From: Apostichopus parvimensis
Lineage: Eukaryota > Echinodermata > Holothuroidea > Aspidochirotida > Stichopodidae
Length of the DNA stretch: 64,000 nt
Direction of reading: 5' to 3'
Assembly (NCBI GenBank): GCA_000934455.1
Contig: KN884753.1
Coordinates: 12,494-76,493 of the forward strand
A model generated the notes under the pieces. It ran no database searches. It saw only the letters and a list, made by a program, of their open reading frames with translations, and was not told where the DNA came from. The translations under genes were made by a program, and so were the position numbers. Shown in pieces: positions 43,747 through 53,732 of this stretch. Position 1 is the stretch's first letter; each line of letters opens with the position of its first letter.

Positions 43747-45067
43747 TTAAACACACATTTGGGATGTGTAGCGATTAATGGTGTAGCGATTGTGGTGTTT
43801 TTCCGCAATTGATTCGAACCTGTCGTCCCAGCTCAAGCTGCTAGTTTCGGGGGGCAACGATCCCCCCGATGTAGAATGCTTCTCCTCCTCTGGGAAGCGG
43901 GAGTAACCGTCCTCTGTAACCCCGAAATCTAGGGGTCGACCTCGTCGTCTAGACCGGGCAGGTTGACCGACGTTCTGCAAACCAGAAGTTCCTCACCGGG
44001 GAACAAATCAGGTTCCATTCTTTGGTCTGGGATTGATCGTGGTGTCGCGGCCGGGTGTTCGGTGCCCGTATTTGTTTTTCCCTCTCTGAGGCTGGGGATA
44101 AGTATATCTCCCTTCGCCGTGGGAACCTCGCTCGGGGCCGGCTCTCTTTTCGGATTGGGCGCTCTGGGGGCCCAGCAGTTGTTACTCTCGTCGGCCCCCG
44201 GCCTCGGGATCGGCCGCGGCTCCAGTTAGAAGGTCTGCGGACCGGGTTTCTGCCCCTGCTCCCCCATTCTGGGGGCCCAGCAGTCGTCGATCTCATCGGT
44301 TCCCGGTTACGGGACCGGCTCTGGGTCCGTAGTGGGCCTTCGGTTTCGGGCTCCCGATGGAGTCTCGTCGGACCCGGGCCCTCCGAAGCCCATCTCTTGG
44401 GACCCAGTAGTCGATTGTAGCTCCGGTTCCCGGCTTCGGGGCCGTTCTTGGATCCGGAGTGGAACCTCGGTTCTTCACTCCCTCTGGGGTCTCGCCGGAC
44501 CCGGGCTCCCGGAGCCCATCTCTGTGCGTACCACGCCGAGTACCACTCTCCTCGACCCGGACATTATGTCCGTTCCGGTCGGAATTTCTAATGGGCTTTA
44601 CATTGGCCTTTAGCCTTGCCCTTGCCTTCCCCCTTGGTCATATAATCCGGACGGCGCCGGGACCTTGGGGGGGGGGGCAAAATCTTTCTCCTCTCTCTCT
44701 ATCTCTCTCCTCCGGAAAGGGGAGTCTCGTTCATCAGCTAGTACAGTGCGCCAAGCCATCCGGCCACTCTATGTGTTCTTGGCCACTCCCCATTCTATCT
44801 CCCAACAACTCTCTGGCTTCTTCCTCACCTCCAGTCTCTCCTGCAATTCCCTTCCCTCTCGGAGAACCGTTGGGGGTACGGGATGATTTCCAGTTTGTCC
44901 CGGAGCTTCGAACGCTGGCTAGCCAGCCAAGTGTCTAATTCTTGCCAAGGAGCTGGCGTAACAAGATTTAGACCAACAAGGGTCTCTGGGCTACAGGTCC
45001 TGCCTCTGGGGCAAGGATCCTGGTCATTTCCCGCCCGATCCGGGCGGAACATCAAAACAATTGACAT
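43747..45067 (-). pseudogene. Gag-like region of the DIRS-like element (fossil)
   Basis: Strikingly GC-rich compared with the rest of the window. The - strand frames are rich in Arg, Pro, Gly and Ser and sit where DIRS elements carry their Gag-like gene, between the 5' end and the enzyme region. No zinc knuckle or capsid domain is recognisable, so the call rests on position and composition only. Old and broken. Confidence 0.35.
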
Positions 45068-45234
45068 ATTTCAAGTGGCTCCGAGTACATGATTGAAAAA
45101 TTCACGTTAGGAAAGACTAGGAAAAAGTAGTCTATCGTAAGAACGTAAACTAACCATGGGAGTGGAAGAAGCAGGGTGGGGATGTGACCTCACAGAGAGT
45201 AGAGATACGTGACAAGATATCGCGGCCCGCTAGG

Positions 45235-45750
45235 GGCTCGCAGCTTACGAAGTACGCTACAAAGTGAAACCCAACACTTAGATAAGCGACCAAGTAACTA
45301 TAAAGTACTTGGAAACGATCCAACATCTTAGAAGGAGTATAACAGATGAACAAGTAAACAAAGGCGAGATACCGCCCAACCGCGCTAATGCGGAACCGTT
45401 ACAATGTACGCTACAAAGTGAAACCAACACTTAGAAAAGCGACCAAGTAACGAAGTACATGAAACCAGCAAACATCTTATAAGAAATATAACAGATAAAA
45501 ACATGTATATACAGATAACAACATGTAAACAAGGCGAGAACCGCCGATTCGCGCTAATGCGGAAAAGGGGCTCGTGGTTTACAAGGTACGCTACAAAGGT
45601 GAAAACCCAACACTTAAAAGCGAACAAGTAACTTAACTTCTTAATAGAACCGCCTATCCGCGATAGTGCGAGATAGGGGCACGTGGCTTACAAGTATGAA
45701 AAGCCAACGCTTAGAAGGCGAACAAGTAACGAAAGTACATGGAAGGCAAT
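45235..45750 (-). repeat. Tandem repeat of about 160-175 bp inside the DIRS-like element
   Basis: Three or more diverged units share TACGCTACAAAGTGAAACC, AACACTTAGA, AGCGACCAAGTAAC and CGCGCTAATGCGGA, starting at about 45251, 45410 and 45585. A further partial unit occurs to 45745. The block ends at a T-run of about 18 bases (45750-45768). Confidence 0.8.
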
Positions 45751-45768
45751 TTTTTTTTTTTTTTTTTG

Positions 45769-46900
45769 TTGGCCGGAGCCTTGCCCTTCTCTTTCTCTGT
45801 CCACACTCTCTTCCTCGGCCCCCTCTGGGCCCCTCTCCACCACCTCTCCTTCCTCTTCCTCTCCTATCTGTACTAGGTCTCCCACTACTAGGGAGCCGCT
45901 GGGGTTGGGGAGCGAGTCTAGCATGTCCTGTAGCTACACTCCTTGTCCTGCTAGCCAGGTATTGATATTTAGCCAATGAACGGGGGTGAACTGGGAACAC
46001 ACCAGACACGGAACCCTATTAGTACGGCACTTGGGACAAGGTCATGCTCATCCCAGGCCCTCATTGGCCGGAACATGGAGCGATAAATGCATTTCAGCTG
46101 ATTCTTAGACATGACTGAATGACCCCTAGTTAAGGAACAACTTCTTAACAATATGATTGAAGGGGGGAAGTGGGGAGGAAAACAGCTAACAGGAAGAGAT
46201 AAGTATAATGTAGATATATACATAAATAAAAGTAATTATAAAATTACCTTAATATAATATACCCATGTGGTATAAAATAATATACACATGTGGTATAAGG
46301 ATAATAAAATATACACACATGGTATAAAGGTCAATGCAATACTACCTTAACACCGTGCCTCGGCTAGAGGCCCGCGGCTTACAAGGTAACAGAATAGGCC
46401 TAAGGCCAGCCCACAAAAAGGTGGGGAAAAACCAGGAACGAGCCTGGGAACAAGGAAGGGACAAGTAAAAAAAAATATATATATAACGTATAAAGCAACG
46501 GTAATACAAGAGATGTAGAGTTGTTAACAACTAAACAACGGGTGAGGGAAAGAACTAACGCAATAGCGTGTGTAGCCAAAAAAGGCGGGAACTAGCGTAA
46601 CTACGGTAAACAATTGGCGGAACTGCTACCAGTACTAGTGTTCTGCACAGCAAAAACGGAGCGTACGCCGCTCCCGAAAAACCGCCCTAAAATCCTCTCT
46701 AATAATAAGAAAAGGATACTTATCGGGCTGCAAAGACTTCAAATACTTCCAAGAACAGTGGATGGGAAATTATTTCCGATCCTAGGAACCAAAAGTGGAC
46801 GAAATTCGGTGGAAAAGATCCGCTCGAAAATTTACGATGTAGACGCTTTGGTTGGTAGAACAAGAAGGGAGGGCAGTGACCCGTGAAGCCGGGTCACAGA
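45769..46900. other. 5'-side sequence of the DIRS-like element
   Basis: No conserved domain seen. It includes a tract of Glu/Gly-rich or Arg/Gly-rich coding potential on the - strand at 45770-45925, and repeated ACACATGTGGTATAA-like units at 46260-46325. Confidence 0.4.
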
Positions 46901-46982
46901 GGGTGCAGAGTGTTAAAAGGTTACCAGGACATTCTAGGCGCGGTAGAATGAGTGTGCTAAGGCTGTGGTGAGACAGGTAAGC
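46901..46982. repeat. Inverted terminal repeat (5' side) of the DIRS-like element
   Basis: Reverse complement of 40109-40190, ending GTGAGACAGGTAAGC. Confidence 0.9.
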
Positions 46983-47044
46983 GAGGAGCGAAGTAAATAT
47001 TAATTGTTTATTCGCGTACCAATTTCCTAACTTTAGACAGGAAA

Positions 47045-47300
47045 ATTCAGCGAAAAATTCGCGACCGAGGGGGGGGGTGGGGAACAAATTTCAATGGGCA
47101 GTAGGAAGTGCGACTTTGATATGAGGGAGAAAAAACGCAAAGCAACCTCAGAACGCCTTGAAAAAATTGTACTACAAAACTACGTCTAACTGAATACTCG
47201 GCATGTTCGTGAGAAACAAAACATGTTAGAACTACTAGTTTTGGTGTCGGGATGAAACGGTGGTGTACACCTCGATCTGCGCCTACATGGTCCTTATTTC
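47045..47300. repeat. Segmental repeats shared with 51490-51560 and 35815-35900
   Basis: GAACAAATTTCAATGGGCAG followed by GTGCGACTTTGATATGAG matches 51499-51540. GAGAAACAAAACATG and CGGTGGTGTACACCTCGATC match 35817-35870. These tie the region right of the DIRS-like element to the segmental duplications that carry micro-exon blocks 2 and 3. Confidence 0.7.
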
Positions 47301-47553
47301 CCTTTTTCCCTATTTCCCTTTTTGCATTAATCACATCATACAAAGAGCACGTTAAGAACTTATCACTATCAATGCAATTTTAAGCAAAATGAAGACGAAA
47401 TGGAGTAATTTAAGGTATTTATAGATCTATAGCCAAGCCTATATGATTCAGAAGAGTATTTAGTCACCATTTGATTTATTTCCGTGAATGTAATCGCTGA
47501 ATTTTAACATACTTGCCTGTAAGTAAAAATAAATTTAACATTACACCCGGTGG

Positions 47554-47575
47554 CTAACAAGCAGTGCTTGATTTA
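47554..47575 (+). repeat. 22-bp direct repeat (partner 49840-49861)
   Basis: CTAACAAGCAGTGCTTGATT plus TA occurs at both places. Similarity continues more weakly to the right (GCTAAAACATC versus GCTAAATAATC), suggesting an old duplication rather than a target-site duplication. Confidence 0.8.
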
Positions 47576-47944
47576 TATGTACTAACAGTTGCTAAAACAT
47601 CTTTTATGTTTCAGTCTGCAGAATAGACGGCTACACAACTCTTGTGAAATGATGTTTTTGTTAACTACTAAAAGGCCAAATTTGAGCATGCCAGTTTTTT
47701 TCCAGTTTAATTCTACATCAGTAGCAAGAGTATGTGGAAATCGGTGGGGTTAATATGTACGTCATTAAAAGATCATCTGTACTGACTCAAAGTTTAGATT
47801 GATGAAAAATGCCAATAGTTTCTAAAAGTACCGTTCTTTTGCCATAGAAATCCTGACAAATTATTTCATAGATTGATACCTGGGTGAAGACTGCCGACTA
47901 TTCTGAAATAATGCTCAGCAAATGACCCGTTCTGTACATGTAAG

Positions 47945-48180
47945 CATGTTAACAGGTTCCAGTTGGATTTAACAGGTAATATACCTGTTGAAACAACTGC
48001 TTTTACAGGTACAGTACCTGTTACACCAATTGCATTCAACAGATACCAGCTGGTTTTAACAGGCATCTGTTAAACCAGTTGCTTTTAACAAAAACAGCAA
48101 CTGGTTTAACAGGTACCGGTTGATCTAAGCAGGTACATGTTAACCTGTAGTGAACAACAGGTACCTGTTAGGTTGAAACC
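47945..48180. repeat. Degenerate palindromic repeat AACAGGTACCTGTT
   Basis: About ten irregular units such as TTAACAGGTACCAGCTGGTT, ACAGGTACAGTACCTGTT and AACAGGTACCTGTTAGG, about 20-25 bp each. Both strands carry the same word because the unit is palindromic, so multiple hairpins are possible. Confidence 0.85.
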
Positions 48181-49416
48181 GGTAAATTTTCGACTATTCC
48201 GTGTTAATTGGATCATAAATGGTGTACATTATGTACTTGTATTAACACAATTTCAACTTGCAAAACACAAATTGAATCATTGCTCGAGGCTAGAACAGGA
48301 CATGGCTTGACAAAAGTAGGTGGAGCGGGTAACTAGGGGCTCCAATGGCACAAACAAATAGTAAACTTTAATAGAATGAGGGTGCTATTGCTATGGGTTG
48401 TGAACAAGACAACATCTTATTCTGTCCTCAAGATGAAATCACTTTGTTGGATGTCTATCCCATTGACTAATTGCAGGGCACCATAGTCGAAGCATGTTGC
48501 TCTATTCAAGCTTCGAGGGGGGGGGGGGGCTGGCAAGTCAAATTTCTGTCCCAACTTCCAGGCACATAACGGGGGATCGCTGTTGTGGGGGAGGGTTGTA
48601 AGTGGAGGTGGGTACTGCATTGCATTCTTAAGACCAAACTGTGCATGCTAAACACAAATTAACAATGTGTTATGTGTGTATTGGGCTAGATTAAACAGTG
48701 GCACATGATCTTCTTTTACCAAGGGCAACAGCTGAAATGCATACAAAACTGAAGAGACATTCTTTGTTATGGTTACTATATATGAATTGGCTTAATCTCT
48801 GCTAATTATTGAACCATCTTTGGGTGGTAGAAGTTCTTTACCATTATGTTCTTTAAGCTACTTTGGTATTGCTTTACTTTCTGATTATGATGGAATGCAT
48901 AACCTCACTTGAAATTGAAAGTTTGTACAATTACGTTCATTGCTGTTGGTTAGCATACAACCTACTGTATAGGTTGTTGTTATAGGTTCATGGTCAGTAG
49001 ATGTCTAACTCTAAAATGCTTGTCAATGCTATAACTCCAACAAAAGAAAGTTGCTTTAAGTCATGGTGTATACTTTGCCATTGGAGGGATTCAGAACCTT
49101 GTGATTGTCATAATTCAAGAATCCATTGTTGCTTCAACTTCAAAGTACATCTTTCAATTAGGTGAGAAGGTAGTCCCTTTGGATTTGAGACAAAAGAATG
49201 TACTTGGTTAGACTGTGATTGCTAGTCCATTTAGGTTGGGTACCAACAGAGATAAATATCCTGAGATATTCTTAATCCCAGGAAAGTTTGAACTTAACTT
49301 CCCATGAAAGCACTCATCTAGCAATGCAAGAGAGTTTTTTAAGTTTTAGGATCACACTGTTACTGTAAATCATGATAAGTCAATTCTTAAGTGTTCATTC
49401 ACTTTGTTTCTTGCAG
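48181..49416. other. No gene recognised with confidence
   Basis: AT-rich. A G-run lies at about 48519. Possible splice-like signals near 49160 (TTTCAATTAG|GTGAGAAGG) could belong to a gene ending at 49528, but no domain supports this. Confidence 0.35.
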
Positions 49417-49528
49417 CACAATTCATGGAACGTTTGAAAGAAAGCTGCAATTTAATGAGGAAGCTGCAAGGTTCAGCAAATACATATCCGAGAAGCTGAC
49501 ATCAATCGTAAAACAAAGAAGGCCTTAG
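49417..49528 (+). CDS. Candidate terminal exon of an unknown gene
   Basis: After a good acceptor (TTTGTTTCTTGCAG) one frame reads TIHGTFERKLQFNEEAAR then FSKYISEKLTSIVKQRRP and stops at TAG. It is lysine-rich, hydrophilic and helix-like. The other open frame over the same exon stops earlier. No family is recognised and upstream exons are uncertain. Confidence 0.25.
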
Positions 49529-49835
49529 AACATTAGTAACATATGTTTTCAATGGTTATTGCTTACCATTAAACAGTCTTTAGTTTTATTTAAACTGACA
49601 GCATATTGCTGTCACTTACAAGTGAACTTTTCAGATGAATTTTTCCAGACAGCACTTTTTTTCAAAGTTAGATTAAACCCATATTTATTATTTTGTTTTA
49701 ACAGTTATTGTTTATCACTAAATGGTATTTAGTTTTTTATTCAAATCCAGGAAATGGAATGTGTGTTGCTGTCACTTACAACTTAATTTTTCAATGGATT
49801 TCTTCTTGACAGTTTTTTCTTGAAAGTGGGTTTAA
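49529..49835 (+). repeat. Diverged tandem duplication of about 180 bp
   Basis: GTTATTGCTTACCATTAAAC and GTTATTGTTTATCACTAAAT begin two units. Each continues with TTTAGTTTT, TTGCTGTCACTTACAA and a TTTTTC-rich end with GACAG. Located directly after the candidate terminal exon. Confidence 0.7.
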
Positions 49836-50090
49836 CCAACTAACAAGCAGTGCTTGATTTAAAGGCCTTACCAATGGCTAAATAATCTCGGTCAGTAAAG
49901 ATTGAGGCGAAGAGAACATTGTAAAACAATAAGTAAAAATACTCGATCCTTCTTATATCAATAGTTTTCTGTTAACGAAATGAAAGTATGCTATTCAAAC
50001 TAGGCGTAGCCTACTATACAAACTACACCGAACCTTCACAGCTGATGATTTCATCAGATGTATATATTTACTATAGTATGACCATACTGA

Positions 50091-50219
50091 TCACGGGAAA
50101 GAATATCTCGCCATGTACAGTAGGCTACTAAGAAAAACAAAATGACTTATATTTACGTGGTTTAGTCTGAAAGAGCGTCCTGTGATGTAAGATGTGCGAT
50201 ACATTCCATATCTATTGAA
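50091..50219 (-). CDS. Terminal exon of paralogous block 3
   Basis: On the - strand after acceptor TTATTTCTAAG the frame reads FNRYGMYRTSYITGRSFRLN then HVNISHFVFLSSLLY and stops at 50091. The first 8-12 residues are conserved with blocks 1 and 2. The extension beyond may be unique or spurious. It joins in phase 0 to the micro-exon at 50379-50430. Confidence 0.5.
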   Translation of the reverse strand, partial: FNRYGMYRTSYITGRSFRLNHVNISHFVFLSSLLYMARYSFP

Positions 50220-50378
50220 CTTAGAAATAACCAATAAGAAAAGGTTTTCGATCGTATCTATAAAATATACTTCAAGAGCCGATTTCGTTAACAAGTAAAT
50301 CTGCTACATTCGTGTCAATAACGAATACAAATCAATTCCGTATAGACTATATGCCAAGCATGTACATTTAATACTTAC

Positions 50379-50430
50379 ATCTTCGTTGTCGATTTTTCGT
50401 AGATCTTCTACTAAGCTTTCTTTTAAGCAG
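50379..50430 (-). CDS. Micro-exon of paralogous block 3
   Basis: A 52-bp exon on the - strand between acceptor GCTTTCTTGCAG and donor GAT|GTAAGT, reading CLKESLVEDLRKIDNED after one carried base. It is the longest of the three paralogues and the most charged. Confidence 0.5.
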
Positions 50431-50559
50431 CTGCAAGAAAGCCTTCTATGTCTGTTGCAACGGTTGGAAACGAAACAAATGACGCTTAAATAGCATTAGC
50501 TTCGCCAATATCTACACTATGTAATTGGAGCTGGTTGGAGATCATGGTTATAACGCGTG

Positions 50560-51330
50560 AGTGTGATTAACATTTCTATGCATGGAAATATTTCTTCCAT
50601 TAGTCATAAAGGGTTTGAATGGTGTATGTACGGCCAGTAGAACCTACAGAAATCCTCCCTATATCAAACTAGGAGTTGTTATATGGAACAACTCCCTGAT
50701 CAAACTTAAAGGATTGGTTCAGTTGTCACACATGTTTATGTTATATGAAAGAGGACAATAAAAGAAACACAATGGTGAAAAAACTGTTCAAATATCTTTT
50801 TCGATTAAAGAGATATTCAAGTGTAAAGTTTTATCAGATTGTGTAGAAAATGCTGAAATCTGACTAGCTGTGATGTCACATCCTCACATTCCTGAAAAGT
50901 CTTTGTTTTTTTCTCGAAATATTTTGTGAGATTTCATGACTTTCAACCAAAAGGTATGTCAGGAGACCTCATATTTGTCAAAGGAAGTATTTGAGATTAA
51001 ACATCTGAAGAATTTTTGATTATATTATTTTCAAATGTGTTAAAAAATGTAAATAATTTTTAAAGAAATATATTCACAAATGTTGGAAGTGAGGATGTGA
51101 CATCACACCCTCACAGTAAGTCGTTCTCCACCAGTCGTTTTCAAAGAAATTTTGATATCTTCAAAGTGTCATATCTCCTTAACAGAGCATGCTATCATCA
51201 TATCATGGTAGTTTCTTCACTGTTCTTTTTGTCTTTTTGTGCTCTTTCATACAAAATAGACATGTCAAACACCTGAACCAATCCTTTAATACTAGTCAGA
51301 AGTACACAAAAAATGTCAGGTTGCTATACA
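50560..51330. other. No gene recognised
   Basis: AT-rich. GATGTGACATCACACCCTCA (51092) and GATGTCACATCCTCACATTC (50872) form a loose inverted pair. No coding evidence. Confidence 0.4.
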
Positions 51331-51334
51331 CCCG

Positions 51335-51660
51335 TTGAATTTTGACATACAGTTAAATTGAAAGCAGAAATCTTGAACAAGGCATCACATGAACGACTTA
51401 TCAACAAGGTCAAATGACAACTCACGCCCTCCCAATAAAGATAATGTTTCCAGGAGATATGCCTACAACAATTACAGGGAAAAGGGGACAGGGGGAACAA
51501 ATTTCGAAAGGCAGTGAGATGTGCGACTTTGATTTGAGAAAACAATTCGCAACGCCTTGACGAAATTCACCGTCTGTGCATTCTGCGCAAATAGATCCAG
51601 TATTTAAAAGTTTGAACAAAACGGCACAGGTGTAAAAGTTCCCAAACGTTCTTTGCCAAC
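51335..51660. repeat. Segmental repeat with parts shared at 37005, 47081 and 53538
   Basis: 51335-51470 matches 37005-37150. 51499-51560 matches 47081-47160. CGGCACAGGTGTAAAAGTTC with following CCAAACGTTCTTTGCC (51624-51658) is identical to the text ending at the gap at 53573. Confidence 0.8.
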
Positions 51661-52924
51661 TTATCATACCACTTATAGGAATTACCTGGATCCTGTCAAT
51701 TAAGCTATCAAATTTTGAGGGGAAGTAAATTGAATTTGAAAAGTTAGACTGGGTTGGTTCTTAATTTCTCGGTTTTACTAAACATATGAATCCTGGTAAC
51801 GGTTTAGTCTAAACAAGGAGCAGACGAAAACAAGCAATGGTGGTATTTTTACCAACTACCAAGGAAAGATAGGATATCAATGGAGACAGCAGTATATTGC
51901 AGGAGGATTTCATGAGTCTTGAATGCCAGATCAGCGAACACTTTTTACCGTTTCCTTTATTCCGGGATACACTATTGGATTTGATAGTGTTGTGTCTCCA
52001 GTATAGGTGTTTGAGACGGACGGACACAGAGCGTTGGAATGACTATTATTATATATATATGCGTATACTAAGGATCCATTTCAAAATTAATGATAACATA
52101 AATACGACGTAATAAGTAACATTTATTTTAATAATGTCAATGGCTACTTTAACATTGTATCATTTATTCCGAAGACGATAAATTGTTTTGTTTTCTTAAT
52201 TTACACCCATGTGAGGAACGTACGGTATTTTGTTGTTAACACCAGGTGAGAAGATATATCTTAGGCAGTGCCCAAATTAAAATTGTATACAGAATAGTCT
52301 TACATGGGCGTCGATTCGAGAGGACAGAGGTAAGGGACATGTGCATATATTTTTTTTTATTGACGGGTTGGGGTAGGGGAGGAGGGATTAATGAAATGAG
52401 TCAACTTCTCTTTCGGGTGGAGTTTCATTATAACTCGGTTCCATGGGATTGATTTTCTTAGGAAAACAGTTCTACGGTCAACTCCTTTTCCAGGCAGACT
52501 TCTTGTATTGTGACTGTACCTTTGAACTCAGACATGAAATGACTGTAACTTTAAAATACCATGATTAATTTTTTGACCTTAAGACTTTAGTATAGTCTCC
52601 TTGACTCCAACGAGACCCATGCGCCTCGAGGTGTAAACCGGGGGATTCCACACCAAAAAACCGGAGATTAGTGCCCGAAACCGAAACCTGGAGTCGAATA
52701 GTAGTAATAGAGTAGTCAAATATATAGAAGTCGTTTTTACATTCAATAACAAGGTAGGCCTAAACATTTGTGTTCTATTTGCGCTTTGTATACAAAACTC
52801 ACGAGTCTTGCATCATTTCTTATACAAAAACTGTCCTGTCAATCTGCTTTACTTTGTTAACTGGTTTCGTATTGTTGCACCATAGACTTGGAAATCTAAC
52901 CGTAAAAACGATACATTAGCAACA
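51661..52924. other. No gene recognised
   Basis: AT-rich, with short open frames lacking recognisable features and a G-rich stretch at 52370-52386. Confidence 0.4.
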
Positions 52925-53145
52925 CAGAGTTGGCAGGGAGACCTAACCGTGTGTTCTAAATTGGAGGTGTATGTCGTGTTTTTATAACCACTGAAAATTG
53001 AAAACAAACCAAAAGACAGACTATAGGATAGCCTATATAGGATATATCCTATATAGTCTGTCTTATAATCATGTTATGTATGTAGGAATTGGTAAAAAAG
53101 ACCGGCAGGTTATCGTTATAATATGATATACATGGCAGTTATCGG
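52925..53145 (+). repeat. Dispersed repeat, copy 2 (partner 1330-1560), with a strong palindrome
   Basis: Matches copy 1 in the same orientation. At 53020-53070 it contains AGACAGACTATAGGATA and, 10 bases later, its near-complement ending TATAGTCTGTCT, forming a hairpin of about 20 bp. Confidence 0.75.
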
Positions 53146-53573
53146 AAGGACGTGTGTCCATCTTGAAACCATGCATGTTCTCTCCACTTTCTTCAATGCA
53201 TTTACATTCTTTAATGAATATAGAGCATAGGCCTATATAATACCAGTGCGTCCGATTAATGGGGCGCGTTCTGCTTTCTTTCAAGCAGCAAGTCATTTGT
53301 ACAGATTTTCTCAACAATAATTCAGATGATCGCGCGATACTAATTAGCTAAACCATTTCATATTTTTCTATACTGATTTAAAAAGAACCAGTCTAACTCC
53401 CAGTGCTTCGTATGTTATCCTTCTATCAAAACAATAGTAATTGTTGATATACCAAATACGAACGTGACAAATACGAACGAACAGACGGATTGGTTTAAAT
53501 AATTCAGGATTGTGTACGAAATGTTTCGTATATATATCGGCACAGGTGTAAAAGTTCCCAAACGTTCTTTGCC

Positions 53574-53732
53574 NNNNNNNNNNNNNNNNNNNNNNNNNNN
53601 NNNNNNNNNNNNNNNNNNNNNNNNNNNNNNNNNNNNNNNNNNNNNNNNNNNNNNNNNNNNNNNNNNNNNNNNNNNNNNNNNNNNNNNNNNNNNNNNNNNN
53701 NNNNNNNNNNNNNNNNNNNNNNNNNNNNNNNN
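53574..53732. other. Assembly gap (159 N)
   Basis: Undetermined bases. The left edge is a 35-bp copy of 51624-51658, so the contig probably ended in a repeat. Open frames through it are artificial. Confidence 1.

Larger units (their letters stand above)
40109..46982 (-). mobile_element. DIRS-like tyrosine-recombinase retrotransposon, broken (fossil)
   Basis: The element is bounded by inverted 82-bp ends (40109-40190 and 46901-46982) identical at about 80 of 82 positions. Inverted ends plus a tyrosine recombinase next to one of them are typical of DIRS elements. The recombinase lies on the - strand near 40298-40939, which sets the orientation with the 5' side at 46982. A GC-rich, Arg/Gly/Pro/Ser-rich part at about 43750-45070 fits a Gag-like region. 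No reverse transcriptase was recognised. The copy is broken, with several breaks and nested insertions (at least two SINEs and a tandem-repeat block). The close match of its ends suggests a fairly young insertion. Confidence 0.7.

Noticed and set aside
44055-44938. GC-rich open frames on the + strand at 44.0-44.9 kb
   Set aside because: They are antisense to the region assigned to the DIRS-like element and reflect GC-rich composition. No domain was recognised.
45666-45979. Ser/Pro/Leu-rich + strand frames at 45.7-46.0 kb
   Set aside because: Antisense low-complexity sequence next to a T-run. No signal peptide with a plausible mature protein or splice support.
47554-49861. 22-bp direct repeat as a target-site duplication of a 2.3-kb insert
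   Set aside because: Weaker homology continues beyond the 22 bp and there is no tail or terminal structure, so an old duplication fits better.
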